Source of the DNA: Pseudomonadota bacterium
GTDB lineage: Bacteria > Pseudomonadota > Alphaproteobacteria > UBA2136 > UBA6156
Direction of reading: 5' to 3'
NCBI GenBank assembly: GCA_016125035.1
Contig: WGMN01000013.1
Span: 1 to 59,045, forward strand
DNA length: 59,045 bases
Made by a program: the position numbers and the translations under genes. The notes under the pieces are model-generated. The model did no database searches. It saw only the letters and a program-made list of their open reading frames with translations, and was not told the origin of the DNA. Shown here piece after piece: positions 9,333 to 17,725 of the stretch. Position 1 is the first letter of the stretch, and the number at the start of each line of letters is the position of its first letter.

Positions 9333-9409
9333 TGGTGGGCCAGACAAGACTCGAACTTGTGACCCCTGCGTTATCAACACAGTGCTCTAACCAACTGAGC
9401 TACTAGCCC
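9333..9409 (-). tRNA. tRNA-Ile (anticodon GAT)
   Basis: The 77-nt cloverleaf on the minus strand has anticodon loop TTGATAA (GAT), acceptor stem GGGCTAG/CTGGCCC and an encoded CCA. It is the isoacceptor usually found in rRNA spacers, here paired with an alanine tRNA outside any rRNA operon. Confidence 0.97.
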
Positions 9410-9504
9410 ACGGGCAAGGTGTTTAGCGGCCAAGGGGGCATGTGTCAACGGGAAGTTACCTTAAAAGCTTTCAAAGCAGGCTCCCCTCTCCTATCATACC
9501 AGCC

Positions 9505-9822
9505 ATGGATTACCTGCATGTCTTTATCAGCGCTGAAACACCTCAACAGGCAGCCACAATCATGGACGCCCTGCTGGCCAAAAAGCTGGTCTTCGGCGGC
9601 CCCACATGGCAAGGGCCCGCCAAGTTCTGGTGGAAAGGCGAAATCTGCGCCATGGACTACTGCTTCTTGTTTACCTACACCCGTGCCGACTTCAAACAAA
9701 CCCTCATCGAAGAGGCCGAGAAGGCTTCTGCGGAAGAGGTCTGCATGATTTCCTTTACCCCGCTGGATGCCAACCCCGCCCTTATCCGGCTTCTGGATAC
9801 CACTTTCGGCAACAAACCCTAA
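9505..9822 (+). CDS. CutA1-like divalent cation tolerance protein
   Basis: The 105-residue protein has the size and beta-alpha-beta pattern of CutA1, a trimeric PII-like protein once linked to copper tolerance: DYLHVFISAETPQQAATIMD, KKLVFGGPTWQGPAKFWWKG and EEVCMISFTPLDANPALIRL. The typical CutA sequence SxYxWxG is changed to AKFWWKG, so the family call is moderately firm. I start at 9505 because the sequence before it is unrelated and TATCAT lies seven bases upstream with no Shine-Dalgarno, suggesting a leaderless mRNA. Confidence 0.65.
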   Translation: MDYLHVFISAETPQQAATIMDALLAKKLVFGGPTWQGPAKFWWKGEICAMDYCFLFTYTRADFKQTLIEEAEKASAEEVCMISFTPLDANPALIRLLDTTFGNKP

Positions 9823-9920
9823 CCCCCACAACAGGCTTGCCATTTCAAAGCCCTGCTCCATACTGCGTGTATTCACTATCCCGCTTTACTCTCGCGGGCC
9901 GCCGCCATCGCCTTCCCGGC

Positions 9921-10241
9921 ATGACAGCAAAGTCTGTCGAAGACGCCCTCAAAGCCGTCCTCGCCGCCGAACTCGACATGGCGGCCTTCCACACCGGGGG
10001 CCCCTGCGAGCTCCGCATCGACACCACCACCAAGCCCTACAAGGTCACCTCCTTTGGCTTCCATGATGAAGGCGGTTTCGTCAGCGGCATCCCTGCCCAG
10101 GCCCACTGGAGCGAATTCGTCGAGGCCCTAGAGCCCGACAAGCAGCTCATCGTCGCCCTGCTGATGCGCGACCCCAACGCCCTGGAAGCCGCCCGGATGT
10201 ACATCAGGATGAACCGTCCCCTCACCGTGGTGGCTTCTTAA
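9921..10241 (+). CDS. Hypothetical protein, 106 residues
   Basis: I do not recognise this small acidic protein. It has no signal peptide or TM segment. It reads as mixed helix and strand, with a Gly-rich stretch FGFHDEGGFVSGIP in the middle and a conserved-looking HWSEFVEALEPDKQLIVALL. Codon use and GC3 match the neighbours, supporting a real gene. A hairpin with little T-tract follows at 10267-10299. Confidence 0.7.
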   Translation: MTAKSVEDALKAVLAAELDMAAFHTGGPCELRIDTTTKPYKVTSFGFHDEGGFVSGIPAQAHWSEFVEALEPDKQLIVALLMRDPNALEAARMYIRMNRPLTVVAS

Positions 10242-10266
10242 AGCCGCCACACCCGGGCATACGTTA

Positions 10267-10299
10267 CGCGGGCCACTCCTGTTTCAAGGGTGGCCCGCG
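10267..10299 (+). terminator. Probable terminator hairpin
   Basis: CGCGGGCCAC pairs perfectly with GTGGCCCGCG over a 13-nt loop. There is no clear T-run, so it may stop transcription weakly or need Rho. Confidence 0.5.
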
Positions 10300-10358
10300 T
10301 CGCATTCCCACCAAAAAACCCTAGCCCCCAGCCCCCAGTTCCTAGTACCCTCTTTCCC

Positions 10359-11150
10359 ATGCTGCTCTTCCCCCAGTTCAACCCCATCGCCCTGCAACTG
10401 GGCCCCATCGCCATCCACTGGTACGGCCTGGCTTATGTCACCGCGCTGCTGCTCGGCCTGGCCTACACCAAGCACATCGCGCGCCGCCACCCCTCGCCTT
10501 TCACACCTGAACATGTCGACAACCTCTTCACCTGGGTGGTGCTGGGGGTCATCGTCGGCGGCAGGCTCGGCTACGTGCTGTTCTACGGGCTGCCTTACTT
10601 TGCCGCCAACCCGCTGGATGTGTTCAAGGTCTGGCAAGGCGGCATGAGCTTCCACGGCGGGCTCATCGGCGTCATCACCGCGCTGGCGGTCTTCTGCCGC
10701 AAGCACAACCTCAACCTGTGGGATGTGGGTGACCGTGTCGCCCCCGCCATCCCCATCGGGCTGTTGCTGGGCCGCATCGCCAACTTCATCAATGGCGAGC
10801 TGGTGGGCCGCGAGGCCCCGGCCTCCCTGCCCTGGAGCATGATCTTCCCCCAGGTCGATCTCCTCCCCCGCCACCCTTCGCAACTCTACGAGGCCAGCCT
10901 GGAAGGCATCGCGCTGTTCCTCATCCTGTTCATCATCAGCCGCCGCCCCTTCCCGCGCTACCTGCCCAGCGGGGTGTTCCTTGCCGGCTACGCGCTGGCA
11001 CGCTTCACGGTGGAATACTTCCGCACGCCAGAGATCACCCACACCTGGGGCCCCGTGGTGCTCACCCAGGGCCAGCTGCTGTGCCTGCCCATGCTGGCGG
11101 CCGGGCTGGTTCTTCTCGGCCTTTCCCGCCGCCGCGCTCACGCGGCCTAA
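10359..11150 (+). CDS. lgt: Prolipoprotein diacylglyceryl transferase
   Basis: Lgt transfers diacylglycerol from phosphatidylglycerol to the lipobox cysteine of prolipoproteins in the inner membrane. The 263-residue protein has about seven TM segments and the signature region: GGRLGYVLFY, QGGMSFHGGLIG (essential His), IGLLLGRIANFINGELVGR and RHPSQLYEASLEG. The start is chosen because FPQFNPIALQLGPIAIHWYG is the usual N-terminus. No Shine-Dalgarno precedes it; the upstream sequence is a short C-rich tandem repeat. In many alphaproteobacteria lgt is followed directly by the MidA-type methyltransferase and pgeF; here an opposing glycosyltransferase gene lies between. Confidence 0.97.
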   Translation: MLLFPQFNPIALQLGPIAIHWYGLAYVTALLLGLAYTKHIARRHPSPFTPEHVDNLFTWVVLGVIVGGRLGYVLFYGLPYFAANPLDVFKVWQGGMSFHGGLIGVITALAVFCRKHNLNLWDVGDRVAPAIPIGLLLGRIANFINGELVGREAPASLPWSMIFPQVDLLPRHPSQLYEASLEGIALFLILFIISRRPFPRYLPSGVFLAGYALARFTVEYFRTPEITHTWGPVVLTQGQLLCLPMLAAGLVLLGLSRRRAHAA

Positions 11151-11162
11151 CGGGCGGCCTTC

Positions 11163-12812
11163 TCACTCTGCGCCGGTTTTCACAAACACCGTGCCCGGCA
11201 GGGCAAACAGGGTGCCCGGCAACAGGCTCGGCACCATGGCGCGCACGGCGGCCATAATGCGCTCTTCTTCACCGGGGCGGGTGGCATACAGGGTCACCAC
11301 CGCGCTGCCGGCGCTCACCACCGGCCATGTCATCACCAGCAAGGCCACGGGGTGCCACTCCGGCGGCAACCGGCTGGGGGGGAACCAATTGTCATACACC
11401 ATCACCAACCCCACCCCATGCTCACTCACCAGCGCGCGCAGCTCATCGGGGCCCAACGGGCCGTGGGCGGCCACTATGCGGCGCACGTCGTCGTTGGCCA
11501 ACCCGGCAAGATCCAGCACGTAGTGCGGGTTGCGGTAACTCACCCAGCCGATGTCATGCACCGCCACCGGGCCTTTGTAAAACTCGGTCACCAGCCGGTG
11601 CATCTGGTAATGCTCGGCGTGGGTGTTCAACACCGCATAAAGCACGGCCCAGGGCTGGCGCCAGCTGTGGTTTGGCAAAGCCCACACCAGCAACGCCAGC
11701 AAAGCGGCCACGGCGGCATGGCGCAGCCTGGGCCGGGGCAAGGCCAGCCGCGTTGGCAAAACGGCGCCTGCCAGCACCAGCACACACAACACCTCTGCCC
11801 ACAACAAGGGGGCATGATACCGCAAGTCGTAAGAGTACCTTATCGGCAAAGTCAGCGCGGTCAGCCATAGCGCCGCCGCCATCAACGCCGGGCGCCAGCT
11901 CCCCGCCACACGGCACACAACGGCCAAACCTGCCGCCACCAGGGCACACACCGTAATGCCTCCAACCGCCAAGTTCTCGGTGTAAGTTCCCCCCGCCGCG
12001 TAAAAAGCGGCCAATTTCTGGCTCACATATGCCCCCGCGCCCCCTCCAAACCCCGCCTTGGCCAGCACCGAGCTCGGCAACCACGGCAAACCATGGGTCA
12101 CCACACTGGCAACATAAGCCGCCAGCAACGCTCCTCCCACCACCGCCACCATGGCCACCTCGCGCCAGCGGCGGTCAACCACCAGCATCAGCCCCAGGCA
12201 CGCGGCGGGCAAGGCCATCTCAAACCGCACAAAAGGCAGCATCGCCAGCCCCAGCAGGGCGCTGGTGGGGGCAACCTTCCCTTTCTGCACACGCGGCAAT
12301 ATCCCCAGCGCCAACACCAAACATGCCGCCACCAGGCAATGCTCCAACCCGCAAAACACCAGCTGCGGGCCGTTGCAACCCAGGGCCATGGCCAGCACCA
12401 GCAGGGCCAGCGCGCCGTTGCCCACCCAGGCCTGCGGCCAGGCATCGCGCAAAAGCCGCCAACTGGCGGCGGCAGCCACCAGCAGGCTGGCGGTGGCCAG
12501 CACAAAAGGCACTTTGTCCTGCCACGCAAAGGGGCTAAAAGGCGCCAGCAGCAACGGCCATAAAAAAGAGGATGAAGGCGCACTCGCCTCACCCGGATTC
12601 ACTCCCCAGCCCCCCGCCCAAATGCCTTCCGCCTGAGCCAGGTGTATGTACGCATCATCCAGCGTATAGCCAAAGTAGCCGCCGTTCACGGCCACACACA
12701 GGTAGGCATAAACGGCCACCACCAGCAACAGCGCCAGGGCCGGCACCCATGGTGCGGCCAGCATTGCCAAACGGTGCGGGCGGGCGGGTGGCAAACAGCC
12801 GGTAATTTTCAT
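11163..12812 (-). CDS. GT-C fold glycosyltransferase, polyprenyl-phosphate-sugar dependent
   Basis: The 549-residue protein has about ten TM segments and a C-terminal soluble part. After the first TM helix comes FGYTLDDAYIHLAQAEGIWA, with the paired Asp typical of GT-C enzymes, followed by GGWGVNPGEASAPSSSFLWP. This resembles the mycobacterial AftB/ZomB type, which uses decaprenyl-phospho-arabinose. The donor and acceptor are not shown by the sequence. The ATG at 12812 has TATGCT seven bases upstream; a longer reading to 12902 would overlap the divergent gene at 12931. The gene interrupts the usual lgt-midA-pgeF order on the opposite strand. Confidence 0.75.
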   Translation of the reverse strand: MKITGCLPPARPHRLAMLAAPWVPALALLLVVAVYAYLCVAVNGGYFGYTLDDAYIHLAQAEGIWAGGWGVNPGEASAPSSSFLWPLLLAPFSPFAWQDKVPFVLATASLLVAAAASWRLLRDAWPQAWVGNGALALLVLAMALGCNGPQLVFCGLEHCLVAACLVLALGILPRVQKGKVAPTSALLGLAMLPFVRFEMALPAACLGLMLVVDRRWREVAMVAVVGGALLAAYVASVVTHGLPWLPSSVLAKAGFGGGAGAYVSQKLAAFYAAGGTYTENLAVGGITVCALVAAGLAVVCRVAGSWRPALMAAALWLTALTLPIRYSYDLRYHAPLLWAEVLCVLVLAGAVLPTRLALPRPRLRHAAVAALLALLVWALPNHSWRQPWAVLYAVLNTHAEHYQMHRLVTEFYKGPVAVHDIGWVSYRNPHYVLDLAGLANDDVRRIVAAHGPLGPDELRALVSEHGVGLVMVYDNWFPPSRLPPEWHPVALLVMTWPVVSAGSAVVTLYATRPGEEERIMAAVRAMVPSLLPGTLFALPGTVFVKTGAE

Positions 12813-12894
12813 GGGCGGCAGCATAAACCAGGCACGTGCAGACCCGGCGCCACATGCCCACATTCCATGCATCCTTGTCACCATGCTTGCGGGC

Positions 12895-12924
12895 TTGCGC
12901 AAAGGGCCTTTTTTCGCCTACCCT
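12895..12924 (+). promoter_or_regulatory. Leaderless-type promoter of the MidA-like gene
   Basis: TTGCGC (12895-12900), an 18-nt spacer and TACCCT (12919-12924) precede a GTG codon at 12931 by six bases, with no Shine-Dalgarno. This promoter favours the GTG start over an upstream ATG. Confidence 0.45.
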
Positions 12925-12930
12925 GTGGCG

Positions 12931-14103
12931 GTGGATACAACCCCTCTCAGCACTCTTCTTGCCGCACAAATCAAAGCCTCTGGCCCCCTCACCGTGGCCC
13001 AGTACATGGAGGCCTGCCTCTACCACCCCCAGCACGGCTACTACACGCGCGGCGTCAATTTCCTCACCACCCCCCCGCGTGATTTCCTCACCGCGCCCGA
13101 GCACACCCCGCTGTTTGGCTACACGCTGGCCAACTGGGTGGCAAAGCAGTGGCTTCAGCTGGGCAGCCCGGCCACCTTCACGCTGGTCGAGGCCGGGCCC
13201 GGCCGCGGCACCCTCATGCGTGACATTCTCACCCACCTGCACGTTGAGAATCCTGCCTGCTTTGCCGCCGCCCAGCCCTGGCTAATAGAGGCTTCGCCCG
13301 CCCTCACCCACCTGCAACAACAAACGCTGGAAACCTTCCCCACCTGCCAATGGGCCGCGACCTTGGCAAGCGTCCCCACCAACGCCCCGCTGTTGCTTAT
13401 TGCCAATGAGTTCCTCGACGCCTTCCCCATCCACCAATACATTCACATTAACGACGAACTTCTTGAAATCATGGTGGATCACAACCCAACCCACGGCTTC
13501 CACTTCATCACCTGCAACAACCCCGCCACGCAAAAAATGCCCCATAACTGGCAACCAGAAGACGGCACATTCCTCGAAACCGCCCCCACCGAAGCCCCCT
13601 TCCTCGCCGAGCTCGCCTCCCGCGCCGCCGCCGCGCTCATCATCGACTACGGCGCCGCCGCGCTGCCCACCCAGGGCGGCAACACCCTGCAGGCGGTGCA
13701 CCGCCACCAGCCGGTGGGGCCGTTCCATTTGCCGGGAGAGAGCGACCTCACCGCGCACATCAACTTTTCCAGCCTCATCTCGCAGTTGGGGGCCAAAAAC
13801 TGCCAGTTGACCGACCTCGCGCCCTTCCTGCTGCAAAACGGCCTGCCCGAGCTTGGTTTGCAACACCCCCCGCAGCAACCGATGCTGCAACGCTTGCTCC
13901 ACCCGGCGGAAATGGGCACGCTCTTTAAAGTATTATGCTTTACGCCGAGCACCCGATGCCCCACATCCCCGCCGGTTTCATTACGGCCAGTAAACCCTTG
14001 CCCAACGCCCGCCACATCTTCGGCACCCGGGCAGATACTTATGAGGAGGCCGGCGCCACCATCCGCGCGGCAACCGAGCGCTTCGGCGCCATCGCGCACA
14101 TGA
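12931..14103 (+). CDS. MidA/NDUFAF7-type SAM-dependent methyltransferase
   Basis: The family includes NDUFAF7, which methylates an arginine of complex I subunit NDUFS2; the bacterial role is less clear. Seen here: LTVAQYMEACLYHPQHGYY near the N-terminus, the SAM-binding VEAGPGRGTLMRDIL, the acidic motif IEASPAL, and LLIANEFLDAFP. The family body ends around LHPAEMGTLFKVLCF (13905-13946). The frame then runs on for about 52 Pro/Ser-rich residues inside pgeF, which looks like read-through after loss of the normal stop. I prefer the GTG at 12931 because the protein then begins DTTPLSTLLAAQIKASGP, as usual; an ATG at 12883 is possible. Confidence 0.88.
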   Translation: MDTTPLSTLLAAQIKASGPLTVAQYMEACLYHPQHGYYTRGVNFLTTPPRDFLTAPEHTPLFGYTLANWVAKQWLQLGSPATFTLVEAGPGRGTLMRDILTHLHVENPACFAAAQPWLIEASPALTHLQQQTLETFPTCQWAATLASVPTNAPLLLIANEFLDAFPIHQYIHINDELLEIMVDHNPTHGFHFITCNNPATQKMPHNWQPEDGTFLETAPTEAPFLAELASRAAAALIIDYGAAALPTQGGNTLQAVHRHQPVGPFHLPGESDLTAHINFSSLISQLGAKNCQLTDLAPFLLQNGLPELGLQHPPQQPMLQRLLHPAEMGTLFKVLCFTPSTRCPTSPPVSLRPVNPCPTPATSSAPGQILMRRPAPPSARQPSASAPSRT

Positions 14104-14648
14104 AGCAAGTGCACTCCAACCGCATCACCTACGCCAGCGCGTCCGGCCTGTACGAGGAATGCGACGCCCTCTACACCGACCAGCCGGATTTATGGCTGGC
14201 GGTCAAAACCGCCGACTGCGCCCCGGTGCTCATCGCCTCGCCTGCCGCGGTGGCGGCGGTCCACGTCGGCTGGCGGGGCCTGCAAAATGATATCCTCCCC
14301 GCCACCATCGCCACCCTGTGCGAAGAATTCGCCCTGTCCCCGGAAGACCTGCACCTCGCCCTGGGCCCCTGCCTGTCGCAACCGAATTTTGAGGTAGAGA
14401 CTCACTTCTCCCATTACTTCAACATCCCCCACGCCGACCGCTATTTCGTCAACAACCGCGAAGGCCACGTTTTAATGGACTTCCCCGGCCTCATCCGCGC
14501 CCAGGCCATCGCGTCCGGCATCCTGGATATCCACTTCCACACCGTGGGCCGCTGCACTTTTGCGGAAGGCGATACCTTCAACTCCTACCGGAGAGAAAAA
14601 TCCTCCTCCCGCCGCCAGCTCTCGCTCATCCAGCGCGTCACCGGCTAA
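13935..14648 (+). CDS. pgeF: Peptidoglycan editing factor PgeF (YfiH/LACC1 family)
   Basis: PgeF-type proteins remove non-canonical peptidoglycan precursors with L-Ser in place of L-Ala and have purine nucleoside phosphorylase-like activity. The metal-site motifs are present: HMKQVHSN, VKTADCAPVL with the Cys, AAVHVGWRGL with the His, LGPCLSQPNFEV and TFNSYRREK near the end. Length (237) is typical. The start may be 13935 or the ATG at 13956 (MPHIPAGF). It overlaps the extended end of the MidA-type gene by up to 169 nt in another frame. Confidence 0.93.
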   Translation: MLYAEHPMPHIPAGFITASKPLPNARHIFGTRADTYEEAGATIRAATERFGAIAHMKQVHSNRITYASASGLYEECDALYTDQPDLWLAVKTADCAPVLIASPAAVAAVHVGWRGLQNDILPATIATLCEEFALSPEDLHLALGPCLSQPNFEVETHFSHYFNIPHADRYFVNNREGHVLMDFPGLIRAQAIASGILDIHFHTVGRCTFAEGDTFNSYRREKSSSRRQLSLIQRVTG

Positions 14649-14675
14649 CCCCCCTTCTCCTGCCCGCAAAGCAAA

Positions 14676-14694
14676 CAGCCCCCACCGGGGGCTG
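14676..14694 (-). terminator. Terminator of paralogue B
   Basis: CAGCCCCC/GGGGGCTG with a 3-nt loop is followed on the minus strand by TTTGCTTTGC. It lies between two convergent genes. Confidence 0.65.
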
Positions 14695-14719
14695 GCTTGC
14701 AATCTGATTCAAAAAATCC

Positions 14720-15355
14720 CTACTGCGTCGTCAGCGGCATCCATGAGGTGGTGCAGGTCAACACACTGGTGTTCACGTTGCTGATCTTCCAGTAGTCTCC
14801 GGCCCTCACCGGCATCGTCATGGTGCCGTAACCACCCGAGGCAGCGTAGTGGAAAGTCGCACCGCGCATGGTCGTCGGCGGGTTGCTCGCATCGGTGTAC
14901 CCATACAGGTAGGCATAAACCGCGCCTTGGCACCAGGCCATCGCAATCCCGTCCGTGGCGGCCCGATAAACCGTATTGGGCGCCCGCGTTTCCCACGCTC
15001 CAAAGTGGGGCGCCTTCACGCAAACCAGGGTCGCACCATCGGTGCTGGTCAGCCCCTCGCCCGCGGCACACTTGGGTATGCTCAAGGCGGCGCTGGGGGT
15101 GGTGGCACTGGCCGTGGTGGTGCCACCAAGGGCATCCACTTTGTCCTGCAAATCACTAATCGCCTGCTTTTGCGCCACCACCATCTGGCTTAGCGCGGTC
15201 AATTGGGCCTGCTGCACCGTCTGGGTGTTGGTCAGTTGGGCATTCACCATCCCCGCGTCACCGCCGCCCACCCCTTGGGCCACGGTTTCCAGCGCCATGG
15301 CAGGCGCGGCAGCCATCACCATCCATACCCCGGCAGCGGTAATAAACATCTTCAT
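14720..15355 (-). CDS. Secreted coiled-coil protein with adhesin-like C-terminal domain (paralogue B)
   Basis: The 211-residue exported protein has a signal peptide ending APAMA, a Gln-rich heptad region (about 40-75), a Thr/Ala linker and a C-terminal domain with Cys pairs. It is a paralogue of the protein at 6195-6830, sharing the NTVYRAATDGIAMA block and the GDYW...WMPL ending. I infer a trimeric surface fibre or pilus-tip-like protein, but no named family was recognised. It is monocistronic. Confidence 0.7.
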   Translation of the reverse strand: MKMFITAAGVWMVMAAAPAMALETVAQGVGGGDAGMVNAQLTNTQTVQQAQLTALSQMVVAQKQAISDLQDKVDALGGTTTASATTPSAALSIPKCAAGEGLTSTDGATLVCVKAPHFGAWETRAPNTVYRAATDGIAMAWCQGAVYAYLYGYTDASNPPTTMRGATFHYAASGGYGTMTMPVRAGDYWKISNVNTSVLTCTTSWMPLTTQ

Positions 15356-15439
15356 ACTTTAAGTATAAGGCGCCCCCGCAAAATTTCAAGTTATTGATTT
15401 TATTTCGCATCCCCCCATGGCCCGGCCGCCACACTCCGC

Positions 15440-17278
15440 CTATTTCTCTCCCGCCAGCGCCCGCCGCGCCCGGTCCAGTTCTGCCGCATAGCGTTTCAGC
15501 GCAAAGCCTTCGGTCAGCAGCCCCAGCACCTTGCGGTTCTCGCGGTCGTCCACCACCACCAGCGCGTCGGTTTCCATCGCGTCAAAGGCGGCCAGCGCCT
15601 GCTTCACGTTCATCGCCGGTGTCAGCATGCTGTCGTGGTGCTTCAGCAAGCCGTGGATATTCCCCTCCACGCCCTCCCTTCCCGGCGCATACACATCGGC
15701 ACTAAACACAATCCCCACATAGTGGTCCGCGTCATCCACCGCCGCCACCCAACTTACGCTGCCCATGGGGTACAGGCGCCTAAATTCGGCCAGATTCATG
15801 CGGTCGCGCACGGTCACCACATTGGTCTGCATCAACTTGCCCACGGTCAGGCTGCGTATCCAGCCCACATCGTGCGCACTGCGTATCGTCTCGCCGCGCA
15901 AATGCAACCGCCAGGTGGAAAAGCTGTAGCCGAACAATTCGCGCACCGTCATGCTGGCAAAAATGGCGGTGGCCAGCACAATGCCGGTAATCACAAAGTC
16001 TCCGGTGCTCTCCAGCGCCAGGAACGTCATCGTCAACGGCCCGCCGATCACCGCCACCGCCAGGCCGCTCATGCCCACCACCGCGGCGGTCACCGGGTCG
16101 GCCACCAGATGGATGGAGATCATCCCTCCCACCAGCGTCAGCATCTTGCCCAGCAACACGCCCAAAAACAGCGAGGCAAAAAACAACCCGCCCCTGAACC
16201 CGCTGCCGATGGAAACCACCGAAGCGGTGGCCTTAAGCATAAACAACCCCAGCAGCACCACCAGCGAGAGGCTTTTCAACACATCGGTGTGCATCGCCAC
16301 ATGGCCTTCCCACAACACCTGCGGGCTTACCAGCGCCAACGCGCCCACCATCAACCCGCCAATGGCGGGGCGGATAATCACCGGCACCCGCGCCAGGCGG
16401 AAGCCTTCCTCCACCAAACTGCTGGCGCGCATGATCGCAATGCCTATCAGCCCGCACACAAAGCCCATGGCAATAAACACCAGGTAGTCGCTGGTCAGGG
16501 TGGGCGCGGTGGCGGGCAGATCAATCGGCACCACCACCGAGCCCAGCGCCTTGGCGGTCAGGTTGCCGGCCACGGCGGCCACCAGCACCGGCGCGGCGGC
16601 GGCAATGGAATAAGCACCTAAAATAATCTCAAAACCGTAAAAGGCACCGGTCAACGGCGCACCAAAGGCGGCGGCAATGCCGGCGGCGGCGGCGGCGGCC
16701 ACCAGCACGCGCAAATCCTCGCGCCGCAGGCGGAACCACCCGCCCAACTTGCTGCCCAACGCACCGCCGATCTGCGTATAACCGGCCTCCAGCCCCACAC
16801 TGGCGCCAAACCCGTTGGAAAGGATCGTCTGCCCGGTCAAGATCAAACTGTCGCGCAAACTCATCACCCCGCCATGCAGGGCGTTGGCCTCAATCGGGTC
16901 AACCACGGTTTTTTTGCGCACCTTGGCGGCCAACCAGGCACTTATGCCCACCAGCAAACCACCCACCATGGGTATAAACACCCAGCTCGCCACTTCGCGG
17001 CCCCACGGGTTGGTAATTCGCGTGCTTATCTTCACGCCAAACATCACGTCGTGCATCCAGCTGGTCAACGCATGCATCTCAGATACCACCAAACCGCTGG
17101 CCACGCCCACCGCGGCCGAGAGCAGCACCACCCCCAGCTCGCTGCCGCGCACATTGGCGCGCAAGGCATAACTCAGGCTCTTCAACCTGCGGAAAATCGA
17201 GTGGAGCCGCGCCCCTTGCTGCATCGTGCGCTTGCCTTGTTCCTCATGCGGCGCTTGCTTGCGCCCACCCTCTACCAT
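15440..17278 (-). CDS. ClC-family chloride channel/transporter with C-terminal CBS domains
   Basis: The protein (612 residues from 17278) has about ten to twelve TM segments of the ClC fold. The anion-selectivity regions appear as GFGASVGLEAGYTQIGGALG (the GREGP-like segment, gating Glu kept) and GSGFRGGLFFASLFLG. AAAFGAPLTGAFYGFEII is also typical. After the last helix come two CBS domains (TVGKLMQTNVVTVRDRMNL and DSMLTPAMNVKQALAAFDAM), which sense nucleotides in relatives. The start is uncertain: 17278 or the ATG at 17224 with an AAGG upstream. Confidence 0.92.
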   Translation of the reverse strand: MVEGGRKQAPHEEQGKRTMQQGARLHSIFRRLKSLSYALRANVRGSELGVVLLSAAVGVASGLVVSEMHALTSWMHDVMFGVKISTRITNPWGREVASWVFIPMVGGLLVGISAWLAAKVRKKTVVDPIEANALHGGVMSLRDSLILTGQTILSNGFGASVGLEAGYTQIGGALGSKLGGWFRLRREDLRVLVAAAAAAGIAAAFGAPLTGAFYGFEIILGAYSIAAAAPVLVAAVAGNLTAKALGSVVVPIDLPATAPTLTSDYLVFIAMGFVCGLIGIAIMRASSLVEEGFRLARVPVIIRPAIGGLMVGALALVSPQVLWEGHVAMHTDVLKSLSLVVLLGLFMLKATASVVSIGSGFRGGLFFASLFLGVLLGKMLTLVGGMISIHLVADPVTAAVVGMSGLAVAVIGGPLTMTFLALESTGDFVITGIVLATAIFASMTVRELFGYSFSTWRLHLRGETIRSAHDVGWIRSLTVGKLMQTNVVTVRDRMNLAEFRRLYPMGSVSWVAAVDDADHYVGIVFSADVYAPGREGVEGNIHGLLKHHDSMLTPAMNVKQALAAFDAMETDALVVVDDRENRKVLGLLTEGFALKRYAAELDRARRALAGEK

Positions 17279-17435
17279 GTGCCCCGCCCGCCCGCTGACG
17301 TAAACCCCCCGGCCGCATAAAACCCGGCCCCCCGTGTCAATCTCCCCCCACCGTAACCCGATTGTAAGTTTCCCCCCGCTTGTGCTAAACAGCGGCAATA
17401 AGCCGCAACTTCACTCCCGTTGAAAGGACACGCCC

Positions 17436-17672
17436 ATGCGCCTCCTGCTCTTAGCCTTCGCCGTGGTTGCCACAGCCTGGCTGGTCAACCCGGCTCCGCA
17501 AAACATCACCGCACAGGCCTCCGTGCCGCCGCCCACGCCCACTTTGCCGCTCAGCTACCGCGGCCAGGGCATCGCCACCGAGAGCAACGCAAAACTGCTT
17601 TTGCTGCTCGGCCTCCTCGGCATCTTCCTCACATTGACGGTCGGCGGCACCAAACCACGCAAACAACCTTAA
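17436..17672 (+). CDS. Small membrane protein, 78 residues
   Basis: An N-terminal hydrophobic segment (residues 2-17) that may be a signal anchor is followed by a Pro-rich linker and a second TM segment (KLLLLLGLLGIFLTLTVGG). AAAGGA sits nine bases before the ATG and a strong terminator follows, which supports a real gene. No family recognised. Confidence 0.65.
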   Translation: MRLLLLAFAVVATAWLVNPAPQNITAQASVPPPTPTLPLSYRGQGIATESNAKLLLLLGLLGIFLTLTVGGTKPRKQP

Positions 17673-17693
17673 TCTTAAATCTGCCGTCTCATT

Positions 17694-17725
17694 AAAAAGC
17701 CGCGGGCGTTCCGCGGCTTTTTTTA
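17694..17725. terminator. Bidirectional terminator
   Basis: AAGCCGCGG/CCGCGGCTT with a 5-nt loop, preceded by AAAAA and followed by seven T, lies between convergent genes. Confidence 0.92.

Noticed and set aside
15635..16621. Long plus-strand open frame opposite the ClC gene
   Set aside because: It is a His/Gln-rich low-complexity shadow of the ClC coding sequence.
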